A DNA stretch of 64,000 nucleotides from Smittium mucronatum (Eukaryota; Kickxellomycota; Harpellomycetes; Harpellales; Legeriomycetaceae), in the NCBI GenBank assembly GCA_001953115.1, contig LSSL01001024.1, forward strand, positions 1 to 64,000, given 5' to 3'. Below are positions 1-12,500 of the stretch, in pieces. Under the pieces are notes generated by a model. It was not told the origin of the DNA. It saw nothing but the letters and a program-made list of their open reading frames with translations, and ran no database searches. How positions within the stretch are numbered: the first letter of the stretch is position 1; the number at the start of each line of letters is the position of its first letter. The position numbers were made by a program, and so were the translations under genes.

Positions 1-130
1 AGACAGCTCGATTTTTGGATGGCATCCGTGTCGCCCGATCATTTATACTAAAAAGTACAAGTGAACCTCCAGCCCCCTTGAACTAATTCCCAGTGGGTAC
101 GGAGCCGCTATAGTGGCGGAAGGGTGTAGA
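1..130. other. GC-richer patch, unclassified
   Basis: This patch is clearly richer in G and C than the following kilobases. On the minus strand it contains GCTCCGTACCCACT, which recurs in nearly the same form at about 23939-23951 on the plus strand. It is also followed by a GTTCAAGGGG-type motif like the one at 24638-24650. It may be a fragment of a dispersed repeat, or the far 3' part of the Ty3 element that lies beside it. I cannot identify it. Confidence 0.3.
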
Positions 131-299
131 GTAAAAATTTTCATATTTTTAAACTTTTTTTTAAATATTTTTAGTGCTATTTTTATAATTTTAAAATCAT
201 AAAGTAGAGCTTAAAAAAAACCCAAAAAAATAAGAAAAAACAATATTAACATGCATTAACATTTCATTTTTTATATTATAAAATCATATTTTAAAAATA

Positions 300-760
300 T
301 GAACTTTTAATTTAATTTTCAATTTGAATATAATTTTTATTATGATTTGGGCTATAATATTTTTTTTCTTAAAAAAAGGTAAATTTCTTGAATTATTTAT
401 TTTCACTTTGTATAATTTAGTGTATGATCTATAATAATCATTTTAATAAATCATCAGTATCAAATTCTTTTAATGTTTAAACATTAATCGTTTTACTCAA
501 CAAATATTTTTAAGAAAATATAAATTATTTAAGGTTTAATAAATCTATTGGTCCAAAAAACTTATCAAAGAAAAATAGCCTTTAAGAATAGATTAGTAAA
601 TTTATCACTTATCTATTTTCCAAATAAAAAAATTCCGTTATAAAAAGTATCTTTATATTATGCCAATATTTCCACTTTTTGGGTCTTAAATTTATTTCAA
701 ATCCGAAATTCCTCGGGTGGAATGAGTCATGCTGGTCATAGAACGTATAAATTCTTAACT
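300..760 (-). pseudogene. Ty3 integrase remnant
   Basis: A minus-strand translation near 660-745 gives HDSFHPRNFGFEINL, then KKWKYWHNI, matching the HD...GH.G...T.....YYWP core of the integrase zinc-binding domain. Further downstream, about 430-560, fragments such as FIFS and KTINV followed by TLKEFDTDDLLK align loosely with the YI.V..DY.SKW...V.VK catalytic-core start. Several stops interrupt it. The remainder of the core is not readable and may be lost or beyond the window edge. Confidence 0.7.
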
Positions 761-1189
761 TTTTTGGTAGATAAATTTTGTTTTTTATGGCAAATTAAAC
801 CATATTTCAGTTAAATTTTTTGAATTAATGTATTTATCTCTTTCGATACTAGAGTTTTAAATATAAAAGATATACATACGAAATCGGGCAATAATGAAGT
901 AATTTCATCCTGTATTTCCAATTCAATTCGAAATATAACATTTATGAAACTTTTAAGAGAGATTATATTTCTTTGATTGTGGTTTCTTTGTTATTATTCG
1001 GAGATTAAAATAGTCCATCCGGTCTCTCTTAAAGTTAGACCGGTCTTTACTTTATTATAAATTCAAATCGGCTAAAAAACAGTGAATATCGGCATATCCG
1101 CGTTTAAGAGATTCGGCTGATTTAAAACATTTCAAAGTTTTAAGGTCGGTAAATGCTTGAATAGGGTTTGATTCACTTTCCGAATAATT

Positions 1190-1560
1190 TTGCTATTATT
1201 TGAAAGATGACACTATCACTGAAATTTACTTATGGTAAATTTTCTATAGTAATAGGATACATAGTGAGGCTGATCTTCAGAATATTTTTGTGATATCACT
1301 GTTTCCATAGTATAATCCGAAGTATCTTTTTATACTACGTACTAATTTTCTGTATTTGGATAACTAAGTATATAAGAGGGTATTAAAAGTGGTATACTTT
1401 TTTTGAAAGCACATTAAGACTGTAATCTCTAATCAAATTCTTTTCTTTTCTTTATTAGGCTTTTCAGCTGCATATCAATTTTATATAGGCCAGACATAAA
1501 TTTTCTGCAATAATTCACAAAACCAAGGAATATTTGGATGTATTTGATTTTTTTATGGGT
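1190..1560 (-). pseudogene. Ty3 RT connection and RNase H remnant
   Basis: Minus-strand translation gives IQIFLGFVNYCRKFM (about 1498-1545), the conserved QSFLGFVNYYRRF connection motif of Ty3 elements. It is followed by DTSDYTMETVISQKYSED (about 1265-1325), matching the DASD...GAVLSQ start of the RNase H domain with its first catalytic Asp. Stop codons occur between and after these motifs. Confidence 0.8.
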
Positions 1561-1639
1561 TTCTAGTTTAATAGGTAGGCAATATTCGCATTATCTGAAC
1601 TGATTCCATCAGAAAAAATTGAGTAGTCTAAAGAGTCTA

Positions 1640-2190
1640 CATAATTTTTTTGGAATAAAATTTTCTCACGTTTAAATTAAATATTATTTTCACAAAGCTT
1701 ATCAATAATGTAGCGAACATGCTCTTTGTGATCTGAGAGTCAATTAAAAAATATGAGGACATCATCCAAGTAGGATATTGCGTAATTTTCCTGTTTATCT
1801 CATAAAAAGTCATTTTCAAAGTGTTGAAATGTAGCTGGTGCATTTTATATCCCCAGAAACATTACCTGATACTTGAAATGATCATAATGTTAACGAAAGA
1901 CGATCTTCCTCTAATCTTATGAGCTTATCCCTAATAATTTGTAAGTTCCACTTAGATCAGCTTGATAAAAATATTTTTGGTCTGTATAAAGTCGAAAAAT
2001 TCATCAATCTTTGGTTTGGATGCCGATTTTTTATATTCTGATAATTTAACTTTCTACAATCCACAAAAAATCTCAAAATTTCTTATTTATTTTTAAAGAA
2101 AATTATAGGGGATCCACAAGAGGATTTGATGGCTTTATAAATCTTCTCTCAATATATTCGTCGGTATATATTTTTAAAATTTTTAGATAA
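1640..2190 (-). pseudogene. Ty3 reverse transcriptase remnant
   Basis: Minus-strand translations give in order YIERRFIKPSNP (about 2115-2165), LRFFVDCRKLNYQNIKNRHP (about 2010-2080, matching the LRFCVDYRKLN motif), and ATFQHFENDF with AISYLDDVLIFF. The catalytic YLDD is intact at 1761-1772. The motif order and spacing match Ty3/gypsy reverse transcriptase fingers and palm. At least two frame changes and several stops interrupt it, for example between about 1860 and 2000 where the LPFGL region is degraded. The longest open piece is 1637-1843. Confidence 0.85.
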
Positions 2191-2819
2191 GTTTTAGAGA
2201 GCAAATAAATAGATCCCCAAGATGTGGATTCTCCTGTTTTCAGATCTATTATGCAGTCATAATTCTATGCTCTGTGAGTATGTTAGAAATTTTTGGCTAA
2301 ACACATATGAATATTTTAAGTATCCTTTTGGTACATTTGAAGTTTGCTTTGATTCATTATCTGATTGATTCGAGTACTCAGACTCGATTTCTATATCTGG
2401 TGTTAAATTAACAGATGATACTAATTTTTTTTGTAGAGAATAACTGATTATGTTTGATTCAAATCTATAATCTATTTCTATTTTAGTATCTCTGATTAGT
2501 TATGATGTAGTTTCGTAAAATTCCGAGTTTGATTGATTGCTTTCGGGTGATTTATAATACTGAGAAATACATGGTTCATTTTTTTATGTGTTGAAACTGT
2601 ATTTAAGGACCTAATATTTAAAAAAAAGTTAAAGCTGATAAAGCATTTTCTTCATAGTATTTTAGGGCCACGTATTTTCAGCCCGAGTAAAAAAGGTATA
2701 TTCGGATATCTAATTGGATATAAAGTAAGTCTTTTGGTGTGACTTTTTACCAATAGTAGTTTTATATCTGAGTAACAATGATTTATTTTTGGTTCTAGGT
2801 TTTTTTTTACGTCAATTTA

Positions 2820-2935
2820 CTCAGTAATTATTTTTTAACTTAGGCCTTTCGGTGTTAATTTTAGTGAGTTAATAAAAAAATATTTAAAAAAAATATCAGA
2901 AGCTCTAGAGTCAATAAGGAATAATGTTTCAGTCT
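2820..2935 (-). pseudogene. Ty3 aspartic protease remnant
   Basis: A minus-strand translation gives TLFLIDSRASDIFF, matching the retroviral-type protease active site (LIDSGA followed by hydrophobics). The catalytic Asp and Ser remain, but the Gly is Arg, so activity is not expected. It lies between the gag zinc knuckle and the reverse transcriptase, where a Ty3 protease belongs. Stops follow shortly after. Confidence 0.65.
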
Positions 2936-3059
2936 ATATATTTGATTTTTTTGGATGATTCTCTATTGAAAATATGAACTTACTAACAGAGATACTACTA
3001 TAATATAAATATCTAATAAATTTATATCCAAAACAGTAGTTCCCGTATAATAATGGAAA

Positions 3060-3920
3060 CTGAATTTTTCCGATACTGAATTTATAGCGCAGTTTGCAGA
3101 TAATTGTCCTTGGAGACCACAATAAAAAAAGATAACAGGTTTTCTGTATCTTTTTTTTTCTTTGTCAAAGAGTGGTGTTTTTAATTTGAAGGTTATTGAA
3201 TCTATCTCCATGGGTACATTATTTGGCTCTTTGTCATTTGAGGCGGGAGCGGGTGTGGTTTGAGTTGGATTTGAACGTATTTAGGTATAATTTTTTTGAA
3301 TAATGTAAGAATCACCTTGTAGAAATATATTTCTGATGGCTAGCCTTTTATAAATTCTTATGGTAATGACCACTTTATCTTCCAGTTCTTAGGTAAAAAA
3401 CTTACTATCGTAAAGATCATCGCTTTGTCATTCAGATAACTAAGAAACTGTTCAACTAAAGCTATTTTATCAAAAAAGCTATCTCTAGCAACGACATATA
3501 ATTTTTTTGCATATATTTTTACAAACCTAAGTCTTTGTATCAGTTTTTTGATAAAGCCTTTGGCTCCGATGTTGCTACTTGGATCTGAAATTCTTTAGAG
3601 AATTATTAATGGTATCTTTTGGAGGATATGAGAGTAGGTGAGCTGGCTGTGATATACAACCCAAAAAATATTAATGCTGATACAATAAGATGTACTCCTA
3701 TGTATTAAATTGTTTTCTGTCTACATCGAAACATTCAGATCTTGTCAAAAAGAAAAGACCATGATAGACATTAATATCAATAGTTAGTTTATCTGCCACA
3801 AAAACAGACAGAATTTGGTATTCTAAACGCTACTTCAAAAAATAAGAAAGATGAGGCTATAGCCGAAGCGCCTTCCCCTTCAACTACAGGTATTTACTGA
3901 TTTATGGTGTCATGTTTTTC
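3060..3920 (-). pseudogene. Ty3 gag remnant with degenerate zinc knuckle
   Basis: The best open piece is 2963-3211 (82 codons). It contains FYCGLQGQLSANC at about 3080-3120, matching the CX2CX4HX4C nucleocapsid zinc knuckle of gag. The first cysteine position is now Phe and the His is Gln, so the finger is dead. It is preceded by a basic Lys/Arg run and 'PMEID'-like residues, which is typical for Ty3 gag just before the knuckle. Upstream, about 3300-3600, a long minus-strand translation in one frame (including DKIALVEQFLSYLND) looks like the helical gag capsid region. N-terminus uncertain; stops and frameshifts throughout. Confidence 0.7.
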
Positions 3921-6900
3921 ACTATTTTCTTGGTTTGATTTTCGGGAAATTAACGCTCTGTGTCCGGGTGTTTGATTAAAGTTTGTGTAAATATTTTATA
4001 TTTTTCAAGGTCTAATAATTAAAATACTTTAATTACAGGGAAAAGAAGTTTTTCAAATTTTAATGGGTTGAAATTTATTCTTTATTATATAATATAAAAA
4101 TAGATAATTTATCAATAAATAAAAATTAAAAAAAAAACATAAGTCCCAAAAAGTGGGAATATGAACAATATAAAAAGCTAAATTTAACAGTATAATTTCT
4201 ATGTGAAACATAGATAATGAGGCAATTTACTAACTGATTATTAAGGCCATTTTCCTTGGATAAGCTATTTTGAAGCAATAGGTTTATTAAATAAAGTGTA
4301 AAATAGTATTATATATATATATATATATTTGAATTTCTAATTTTTTAACATCATGGAGCAGAATTATTTCTAAAATATCATCAAAATCACCCTAATCCAA
4401 GAACAAATAGGAATAATGCTTTTTTTTTTCTGATTTTTTTAAAGGTAAAAATAAACTTCTCCCAACTAAGGGTTTGATCTTTCAAAAATAAAAAGTAATT
4501 TCCATTGAGTTTTTTAGTTTGGGGATCTGATCTAGTCCAGTTGAGATTTTTTAAAGAGACTTTCGAATGAATCGGTTTCTTTACCTTCTAATAAAAGAAA
4601 AATATTCTCTTTTTTTTTAAAAAAACATTTGTGAATTATAATTTAGTTTTTTATATATTTTTATCCTTGAAAGTTAAAAGTTTTCAATATATATATTTTT
4701 TTTAAAGTATATACACATAATTATATTATAATTAAGCACTTCAAATTTTTATAATTATCTGTCAGAGACGCTTTTAAACCGTCCCTGTCTGTTTTAATAC
4801 AGGATGAGGATAAAATATAACTCTCATAATAACTATATTTAATTTTAATTTTATTGAATATTTTTTAGGTTCACTGAATTTTCTCCGCTTTTCTAAAAAT
4901 AGCTATTTGGAATTTTATAAAATATGTATATTGGTTGGGGTTAGTATTTTTTGAAATTTTAATACATTTTATTTTTAAGTATCGGGTTCATGACCTTAGA
5001 AGATTCGATTTTATTTATTTTTGGAAATAAATATCCAGAAACTTGATCATTTTTTTTCATGAAATTGAGATTTAAAATTCGTGATATTTTGACTGAATCA
5101 GCCATCATCATTATATTAAAAACCAAAAAATTCTTCCTAATTTTACTCTCAATGATGTTTAATATCAAATAACATGAAATTTATGAATCCTTAATAACTG
5201 CGGGAATTATTATCAGGTAAAAAATACCGTATTTATTCCGATTTTTCTGTAATAATTACCCTCCTAAAACTTAAATTATGAGTCTAAATGTATTTTTTTA
5301 GATATATAAAGTAATTTAATGGCAACTTTTTGAGGTAAAAAAACTTTCAAAGTGTATATGCCAGGTATTCATGATACTACTTACGATTTTTTAAGAATAA
5401 AATTATTCTTTAAATATTTGCACATGTTTTTGATATCATCTAATCCCCCACCCAAACCCCTAGTTATTCGTTTTTTTCGTAAGATTTCTTGATCAAAATA
5501 GTATTTATTAAACTCTCTTTTCAAAAATTTTTTTAGAATATATTGTACATTTCTTTATTTAAAATCGATATTTTTAAGAGCTAATATCACTTTTTTCATT
5601 TATTTTTCTTATTTCTATCGCATGTTTAAAGATGATTTTTTTCGAAGATGGTAAAGTATTACCATTTCACGAAACCAAAATTTTAGTGTTGTAAGCATAT
5701 CTATTTCACTTTTCGGAAAGTAAAATATAATTGAGTTGTATTTCTCAAATTTTTGCAATAAAATTCTCTCGAAAAATGATGAATAATTAAAAAAATCCGT
5801 ATATTTAACTTGAATGCATCCATTTTAAAGCTTTTTATTGTTAAATTTGTTCATATAAATGTTTTAAAATTTTTTTTTCTGTTATATGATGAATGTAAAA
5901 ATATGCTATAAAAATTTAATCAAACGCATCTATCTCATCGCATCGCATCTCGTAGATATTACTTATATATTTGTATTTTTGGGAGTATTATGATTTGAAA
6001 ATAAATACATACCCGCAGGTACAACTATTATAAACCAAAAAAGAATCAAACCGAAGATAAATTTTCATTTTTTTTATTACATAGAAATTGGGTAGTATTA
6101 TTTTAATTAAAAAATTTTATACATGTTTTTTTGGTATTAATTTTATAACTGTAATATTTTTATTTTGTGTTAAGTCAATTGTCATATATTAATTAATTTG
6201 GCTATTTTAATTTAAATTTACCTTAAAATATATTTTAACTTTTTATAAATTTAAACCGCAAAAATCAAGTCTTATTTTTAAAAATCAAAAGTTAGGGTGT
6301 GATAAATATATATATTAATATAAGTGTTATTCCAAAATTAAAAAATGAATAGAAAAATATTGTGTAAATATTTTCATAGTTTTGGAATATTATTTATCAA
6401 GTTTGATAAAAACGTAAATGAAAGCAACTGAATGGGTTATAATTTTTTAAAAAAATTAGGAAATTTGAGTAAATATCTCGATCATAATAGTAACTTACTC
6501 TTAATCCGATTTAATCGGGGTATGGGACCTCTAGAACGGTAGAGGGCAGGTGGTTGAGAATTTTTTTTTAAAAAATTAAATTGTTTTTGAGGCCTTTTTA
6601 TTCAATTTAAAATAAAATTGTCGTGAAAAAAAATATAAATAGATTGTATATATTATATACCCAGCACCAATCGCATAAGTTATACATTTTGCTATATTTT
6701 TGAAAATAATGATAGATAAATTCGATATATATATTTATCTCTAAAACTTTGTACGTGGAAAATAATATCAAAAATAGTTACAGCAAGTTTGAATAAAAAA
6801 ATCTTGATCTTAAATTTTGACAATTATAAAAGATAAAAAATAAATATCTTTTGGTTTTTTTTATATATTAATGCATCAGTTTTATGCCATTTTACGAAAT

Positions 6901-9545
6901 TAGCTCTTCCGTTTTATAATTTTTTGATAATTTTTAATGATATAAAATAAAAATTAAAATTAAAATTAAATATTGGGGTACTAATAATATTTATCAAAGT
7001 TTTCCCACACAAGTTTTTGGTCAAAAGCAACATATTTAAACCTTAAATATGGGAATTTATTTTCTTATTAATTATTTAATACATAATTTTTTAAAATTTA
7101 AAAAAAAAAAAAATAGGTGGAAATTTATAATAAAAAAATAATAATAATCAACTATACTCTTGCAAATTATTTCTGTGATAAATATATTAAATCGATTTTC
7201 TTAGCTTTATCTTAATAAGTGTTTCTATAATAATATTAAAGAGTATACACTAATATAGAGGATGAGTTGAAACTTCTAACTTCATTCGTCAAAATGGTGT
7301 GGATAATAGATAAACTTAATAAATATACATTTTTTCCCTTCAATTAAAAATTTATAAATTTTTTTACTCTTAAATACTATTACTTTTGAAGCTTACCAAA
7401 AATATATAAAGCTTATAATATTTTAAATACCTTAGTTAAACCCTCATTTTTTTCGATTTTTTTTTGTTGATTATTTTTCATTATTATTCAAATTTATACA
7501 TAATGAAAGGCCTTAATTAAATATTATTGATCCTTGTTTAGCACTATTTTATTGAATTCGGAAATAAGATTTTTATTTAAAAAGAATATATATTTTCATG
7601 ATTGAAATATAGAAAGCTTGGTAATTTTATTTAAAAAATTGGACCAAATTAGTTTTAAATAAAATTTAATTTTTTTTCCAGAATTTTTAGTTGTTTTATT
7701 CATCATTTTTTATAATTTATAATTTTTTTTTATTGAAATCAATATTGAAATTTTTTTTATCTCTCCGGGGTTGCAGCACTTTACGAAATTTCAACCGAAT
7801 TTTTTCTAAAAGACTTAAAATTTCCCCGTATTTATGACTATTTTTTAAATAGGTCCTTTTTTTCAGAATATGTAAAAAAGTTTAAGCACTCTTTATATTT
7901 TATCTATTTTTTAAAAGAGGTAAAAAAATAACTCTTAATGCTATTTTTAAGATAGTTAAATTTTTGAAATAATTTTTTTTATTTGGATTGTGTTTATATT
8001 ATAGTAGTAATAAATGGGAATTTAAAATTAAAATTTAATTTAATCGGCTGAATTATGATCCTGGAATTTTATTTCTGATCTCATTAGCACAGGGATAAAC
8101 TTTTGGTATTTTTATTAAAATACTTAAATCTTTCTTTAATTTAAATTAAAAATTTCCTGAGTCTCAAGAGAAATTTTTTTTTAAATTATTTCTATTGTAA
8201 ATTTCAAATTTTAAACCCTCTAAACTACATATAATTTACTCGACACGTATTTTCTATGACTTTAAATGATATTATAAAATTTAAGGTTAAAAATACAAAG
8301 TTTTATTAAGTTTTATTATACACTCATTTTTTAAAAAAATATAAAACTTTTAATTTTATCTTTTTTTATTTATTTTTTATTCTTAGGAATATTTTGATAG
8401 TTTTTTTATAATATTTTTATCCAAATTTTACTTTCAGAAACACAGGCTGTTATTCATTCATATACATTTCTGATTTAGATAAATGTTTTTTCTCATCGAT
8501 ATCCGGAAATTTTTTAAAAACAAGAAAATTCCTAAAAATATGTAAATTTTTTACCCATTTTATTTTTATCCTTCATCATTGGCTGAAAATACTGATGAAA
8601 TTGAGTGAAAATTTTATCAATTTTTACCAATAGATAAATCATTATCTTTGTAAATTTATAATACAGTTACAAATAGTTTAAATACATTTTTCAATCATAA
8701 ACAATTAAATATATTGATAATAAATATATTAATTTATAATAAAAAAGCAGTCAAATTAAAAAAATATACGCGTTTTTAGCTTGGAATTTATATTATTTAG
8801 ATTAAGAAATAGTTTATACCACACAATGAAACATTATTAAAACTCTGATAAATATAAATTTTTTCTCAAAGATATCTTATGAAAATTTATAAAAATGATA
8901 ATACAAGACAGCATCGTTATCCTCTTAATAATAAAATCTGTCTATGAAACGAGAAATAAAAGAAAAAATCCTCTAAAAATTCTTTAGTTTTAAAATATCA
9001 CCATTAAATCAGGAGAGATTTTTTATTTTCTAAAAAATGAGGTATTAAATATCATTTTTCTATATTCACTATTATTTCATCTAGAAAAATTCCTATATAA
9101 ATATTTTAATATAATTAATTCAGCTATATATATATATATATTTATAACTAGTAGTTTGAAAAAATGTTATAAATCTAAAAAAGTGGTTTTTAATTTGGAT
9201 ATAACAAATATTATTTGGCCTTGAAAAAATATAAACTAGAAATGATAGTTTAAACACCTTTACAACATAAAAAATTTATTTATTTCTTATATTTTCTGCG
9301 TAAATATTATACAGAAAATCAATTTTCCTAATAAAAGCTTAATTTATAACTCAATACCATTTTTTTTGTAATTTTGCACTTTTTTTAATATTTGTTTTAA
9401 AATTTTCAAAAAATACTTTTAATTTAGGTTTAAATAGTTTTTTACAAAAAATATCTTATAAATTTCCGCACTCTATTTCCATAAAACCTTTAGTTGATCA
9501 CCTTGTAAAAAATAAATTATACAAAATAACCAGTATTTACAAGAG

Positions 9546-9557
9546 CCCCCCCCCCCC
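9546..9557. repeat. Poly-C run (12 C)
   Basis: Twelve consecutive C in an otherwise AT-rich region. It may be real or a sequencing artefact, and nothing around it suggests a function. Confidence 0.8.
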
Positions 9558-12500
9558 ACGAAATCTAAATAAAAACTAAAGCAAGTAATAGGGTCAGATT
9601 TTAATATTTAAATTATTTTTCTATATTTTTTTCATCACAAGTTATTATATTAAAAAAAGTAATTTTAATTTTTAAAAAAAAAATTCTCAATGGCGATGAG
9701 TTAATAAACCCAGTTTGGTATAAGGCTTTACATGGCTACATTTAAAAAGTAGCAATGTATCTTTATTAAAAAAAAAAAATTTAAAGATTTTATCGGTGTT
9801 TATTATCAAATTTTGTCGGTAAAAATTAAGCCTGTCTATTTATTCCGGATTTAGAGGAATCTTTCTGTTTCTTTCTATTTTCCATGGTTGAGTTAAATGT
9901 CTAAATAAAACCATCTGAATTTAATAGTACAGATATCCAAGCTTTTAAATTTATATTTCGTGATGCTAATTTTCATCATAATACATGTTTTTAAATACAG
10001 CTTTTATTTTCAATTTACTTGATTTTATTTTTATTTTAGTGAATTTCAAATTTTTTCCAACAACCCAGTTTTTTTAAATTTTATTTCTAAAATATATTAT
10101 TTTTGCATCAACAGAGCGCAAATTCCGATAAGAATAATATCAAAAAAGGTCTAATATTAAATTTTAAAAAAAAATTTTATGTATTTTCTATTTAATAACA
10201 GTTTAGTTAATTGGAAATTTGTATTTCCTTTACTGATTTTGATGCTTTTTTCTCTTTTACCGGAAAAATCGAATCATTATTTCCTCTATACGCATAAATA
10301 AATATTGTTGGAAAATATTATATAACACTAAAAAATATGTGTATAAAAAAAAGAATATGGAAAAACTAATTCAACCTTGATTTTATTTATTCGAAGTTAT
10401 CGTAAGATTTTTTTATTATTCGGAATTTTTTTTTTTTGCAATATTTATTATAGAATCCCCAAATTCTGAAAGTATTAAAGGGTAATAAAAAATACAGCAT
10501 CATAGACATTATAATAGTAAATTATGATGAAATTAATTTTTACATGTATTAAAATATTATAAGTGGTTATATTCGAACTTTTAATTCTGGATATAAAATA
10601 ATCTGAAAAAATGGGGACCCAATGGGATAAGATAAACTATCCTGATTATAGTGGTAATTTTTAAAACTATTAAATCAAATTCAGTATTTCATTCTAATGT
10701 GATCGGATATTAACCTTTTATTTGATTATGCTATGCCTTGATATAACTTTAAGTAGGCGAGAATTCATTTCCTAGTTTTAATTATGATAAAATTCAATTA
10801 AAATAGATGCGGTAATATACCACTGCAATTTAATCATGAAAATTATTATTACATATTCAGTATTTTATCTTCTGAACATGGGATTCAAATATATATTATT
10901 ATTATTTAATTTTACAAATTTTATTAAAAGGATATTTTTATTCTGCCTAACTTTCAAATAAATTATAATAACCATAATACCTCTACTATATATAAATATA
11001 AAAGCTGATTTTTTAAAAATATATATATTAAAAAAATCCGCCGTAAAAATATTGTAATTTAAGAAAAAAGCACTTATTATATTAGTTTTATTACCATATA
11101 ATTTATTTATTTTCATAAATTTGTTATTTTGATTCTTGGTTAGAAAAAATGATTTTATTATCTTTCGATTTATTGAGTTTTTTTTATCAATTGATTTTTT
11201 GTGGACTTTTGTAAATTATATAATAATGGGAATAAAAGAAAGGCTAAATTATGAGATTTTACCGAAACAAAAATAGTATGTCTTTATTTAGAAATACTGG
11301 TGAAAAAAACAGATAGTTCTCGTTACTATCTCACTATGTAATTAAATGGTAATACGTATTTATAAATAGCAGAAATATATTGATAAAAGATAAAATTTTA
11401 TTTTTTACTATATATTATGCATATTAATAGCCTTAGCTTCCAGAAAATTTATCTATTTTGACTTTTTTTATTAAAAAGTTAGCATGGTTTTTAGATAAAT
11501 TCGTATTTAGAAAAAAAAAATTTTAGAGTTATCACGAAGCTATAAAATGAATCTAGTTTTTTATTCGGGCTGGCAGAGAGATCTGTGAAGATCTTATTTC
11601 CGAATAATAGTGACTGGTATTAGTTGACATACACAATTATCTTAGAGAGTTCTAGACATACTTTAGATAAGTTTGGGAACATCGGGGGAAAAAATAAACG
11701 TGTTTGAAACCCACATAATTTTTCCCTATTTTTGAAAAATAATAGAACAAATATAACGAATTTTTGTGCGATTATGATTGCGATATACAGCAATATCTCA
11801 AATGTAGAATTTTTTTTATTTGATTACTTTTTTTCATCCAACAGATTTTATAAAATATGCTTTTTGGGCTTCTTAGCCTTAATATTTTTGAAATAATTTG
11901 ATTTATACTCAGCTTAATTTTGTATGTATTTTTAATACTTTTTTATTAAAATAATTTATTATTAACTATCAAAGAGTCCGAATATTTCAAGTACCCCTTA
12001 TTATTCGATTTTTTTGCGTAAAATTTTCTTAACAGCTTAAATATGATAGCATTAAAACCTAAAAGGGAGGTTCAAAAATTTTCGCAAAATTTTTGGAAAG
12101 TCTGGTTTGTCGTAAATTTTATTTCAAGAAAACATCCATGTTTTATTTATTATATAATAGATTTTATATATGCTTTATTTATATTTTCATAAATTTTTGT
12201 GGTAATTTGCTCTAATATTTTTCATTAAAGCTCTGGAAAATAACCACATATATAAAAGATTATTTATCTCTGCTATTAAACATAATTACCATTTATGATT
12301 AACTCACTATCCAATTATCTGATTTTTTATTCCATATTTCAAGTTTATTTGATTTTTTAAAAAAAATATTTCTGTAATTTTCATAATACGGTATATAAAA
12401 AATAATTTTAGTCAGGTTTGAGTTTTATATTTCAAGGAAATATTTCTGTATTATTGATGAAATATTTATTGGTTTTATAATATGGTAATCTAATATTATT

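Larger units (their letters stand above)
1..3930 (-). mobile_element. Decayed Ty3/gypsy LTR retrotransposon
   Basis: Read on the minus strand from about 3930 down to the window edge, translations show the classic Ty3 order: gag with a zinc knuckle, aspartic protease, reverse transcriptase, RNase H and integrase. All parts are broken by stop codons and frameshifts, so it is a pseudo-element. I could not delimit LTRs: the 5' LTR should lie somewhere above 3930 and the 3' end lies outside the window. Domain order protease-RT-RNaseH-integrase separates Ty3 from Ty1/copia. No envelope-like reading frame is visible. The separate domain entries give the residues I used. Confidence 0.85.

Noticed and set aside
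10865..11116. 83-codon minus-strand frame
   Set aside because: Made almost entirely of Ile, Asn, Lys and Phe codons as expected from AT-rich noise; no motif.
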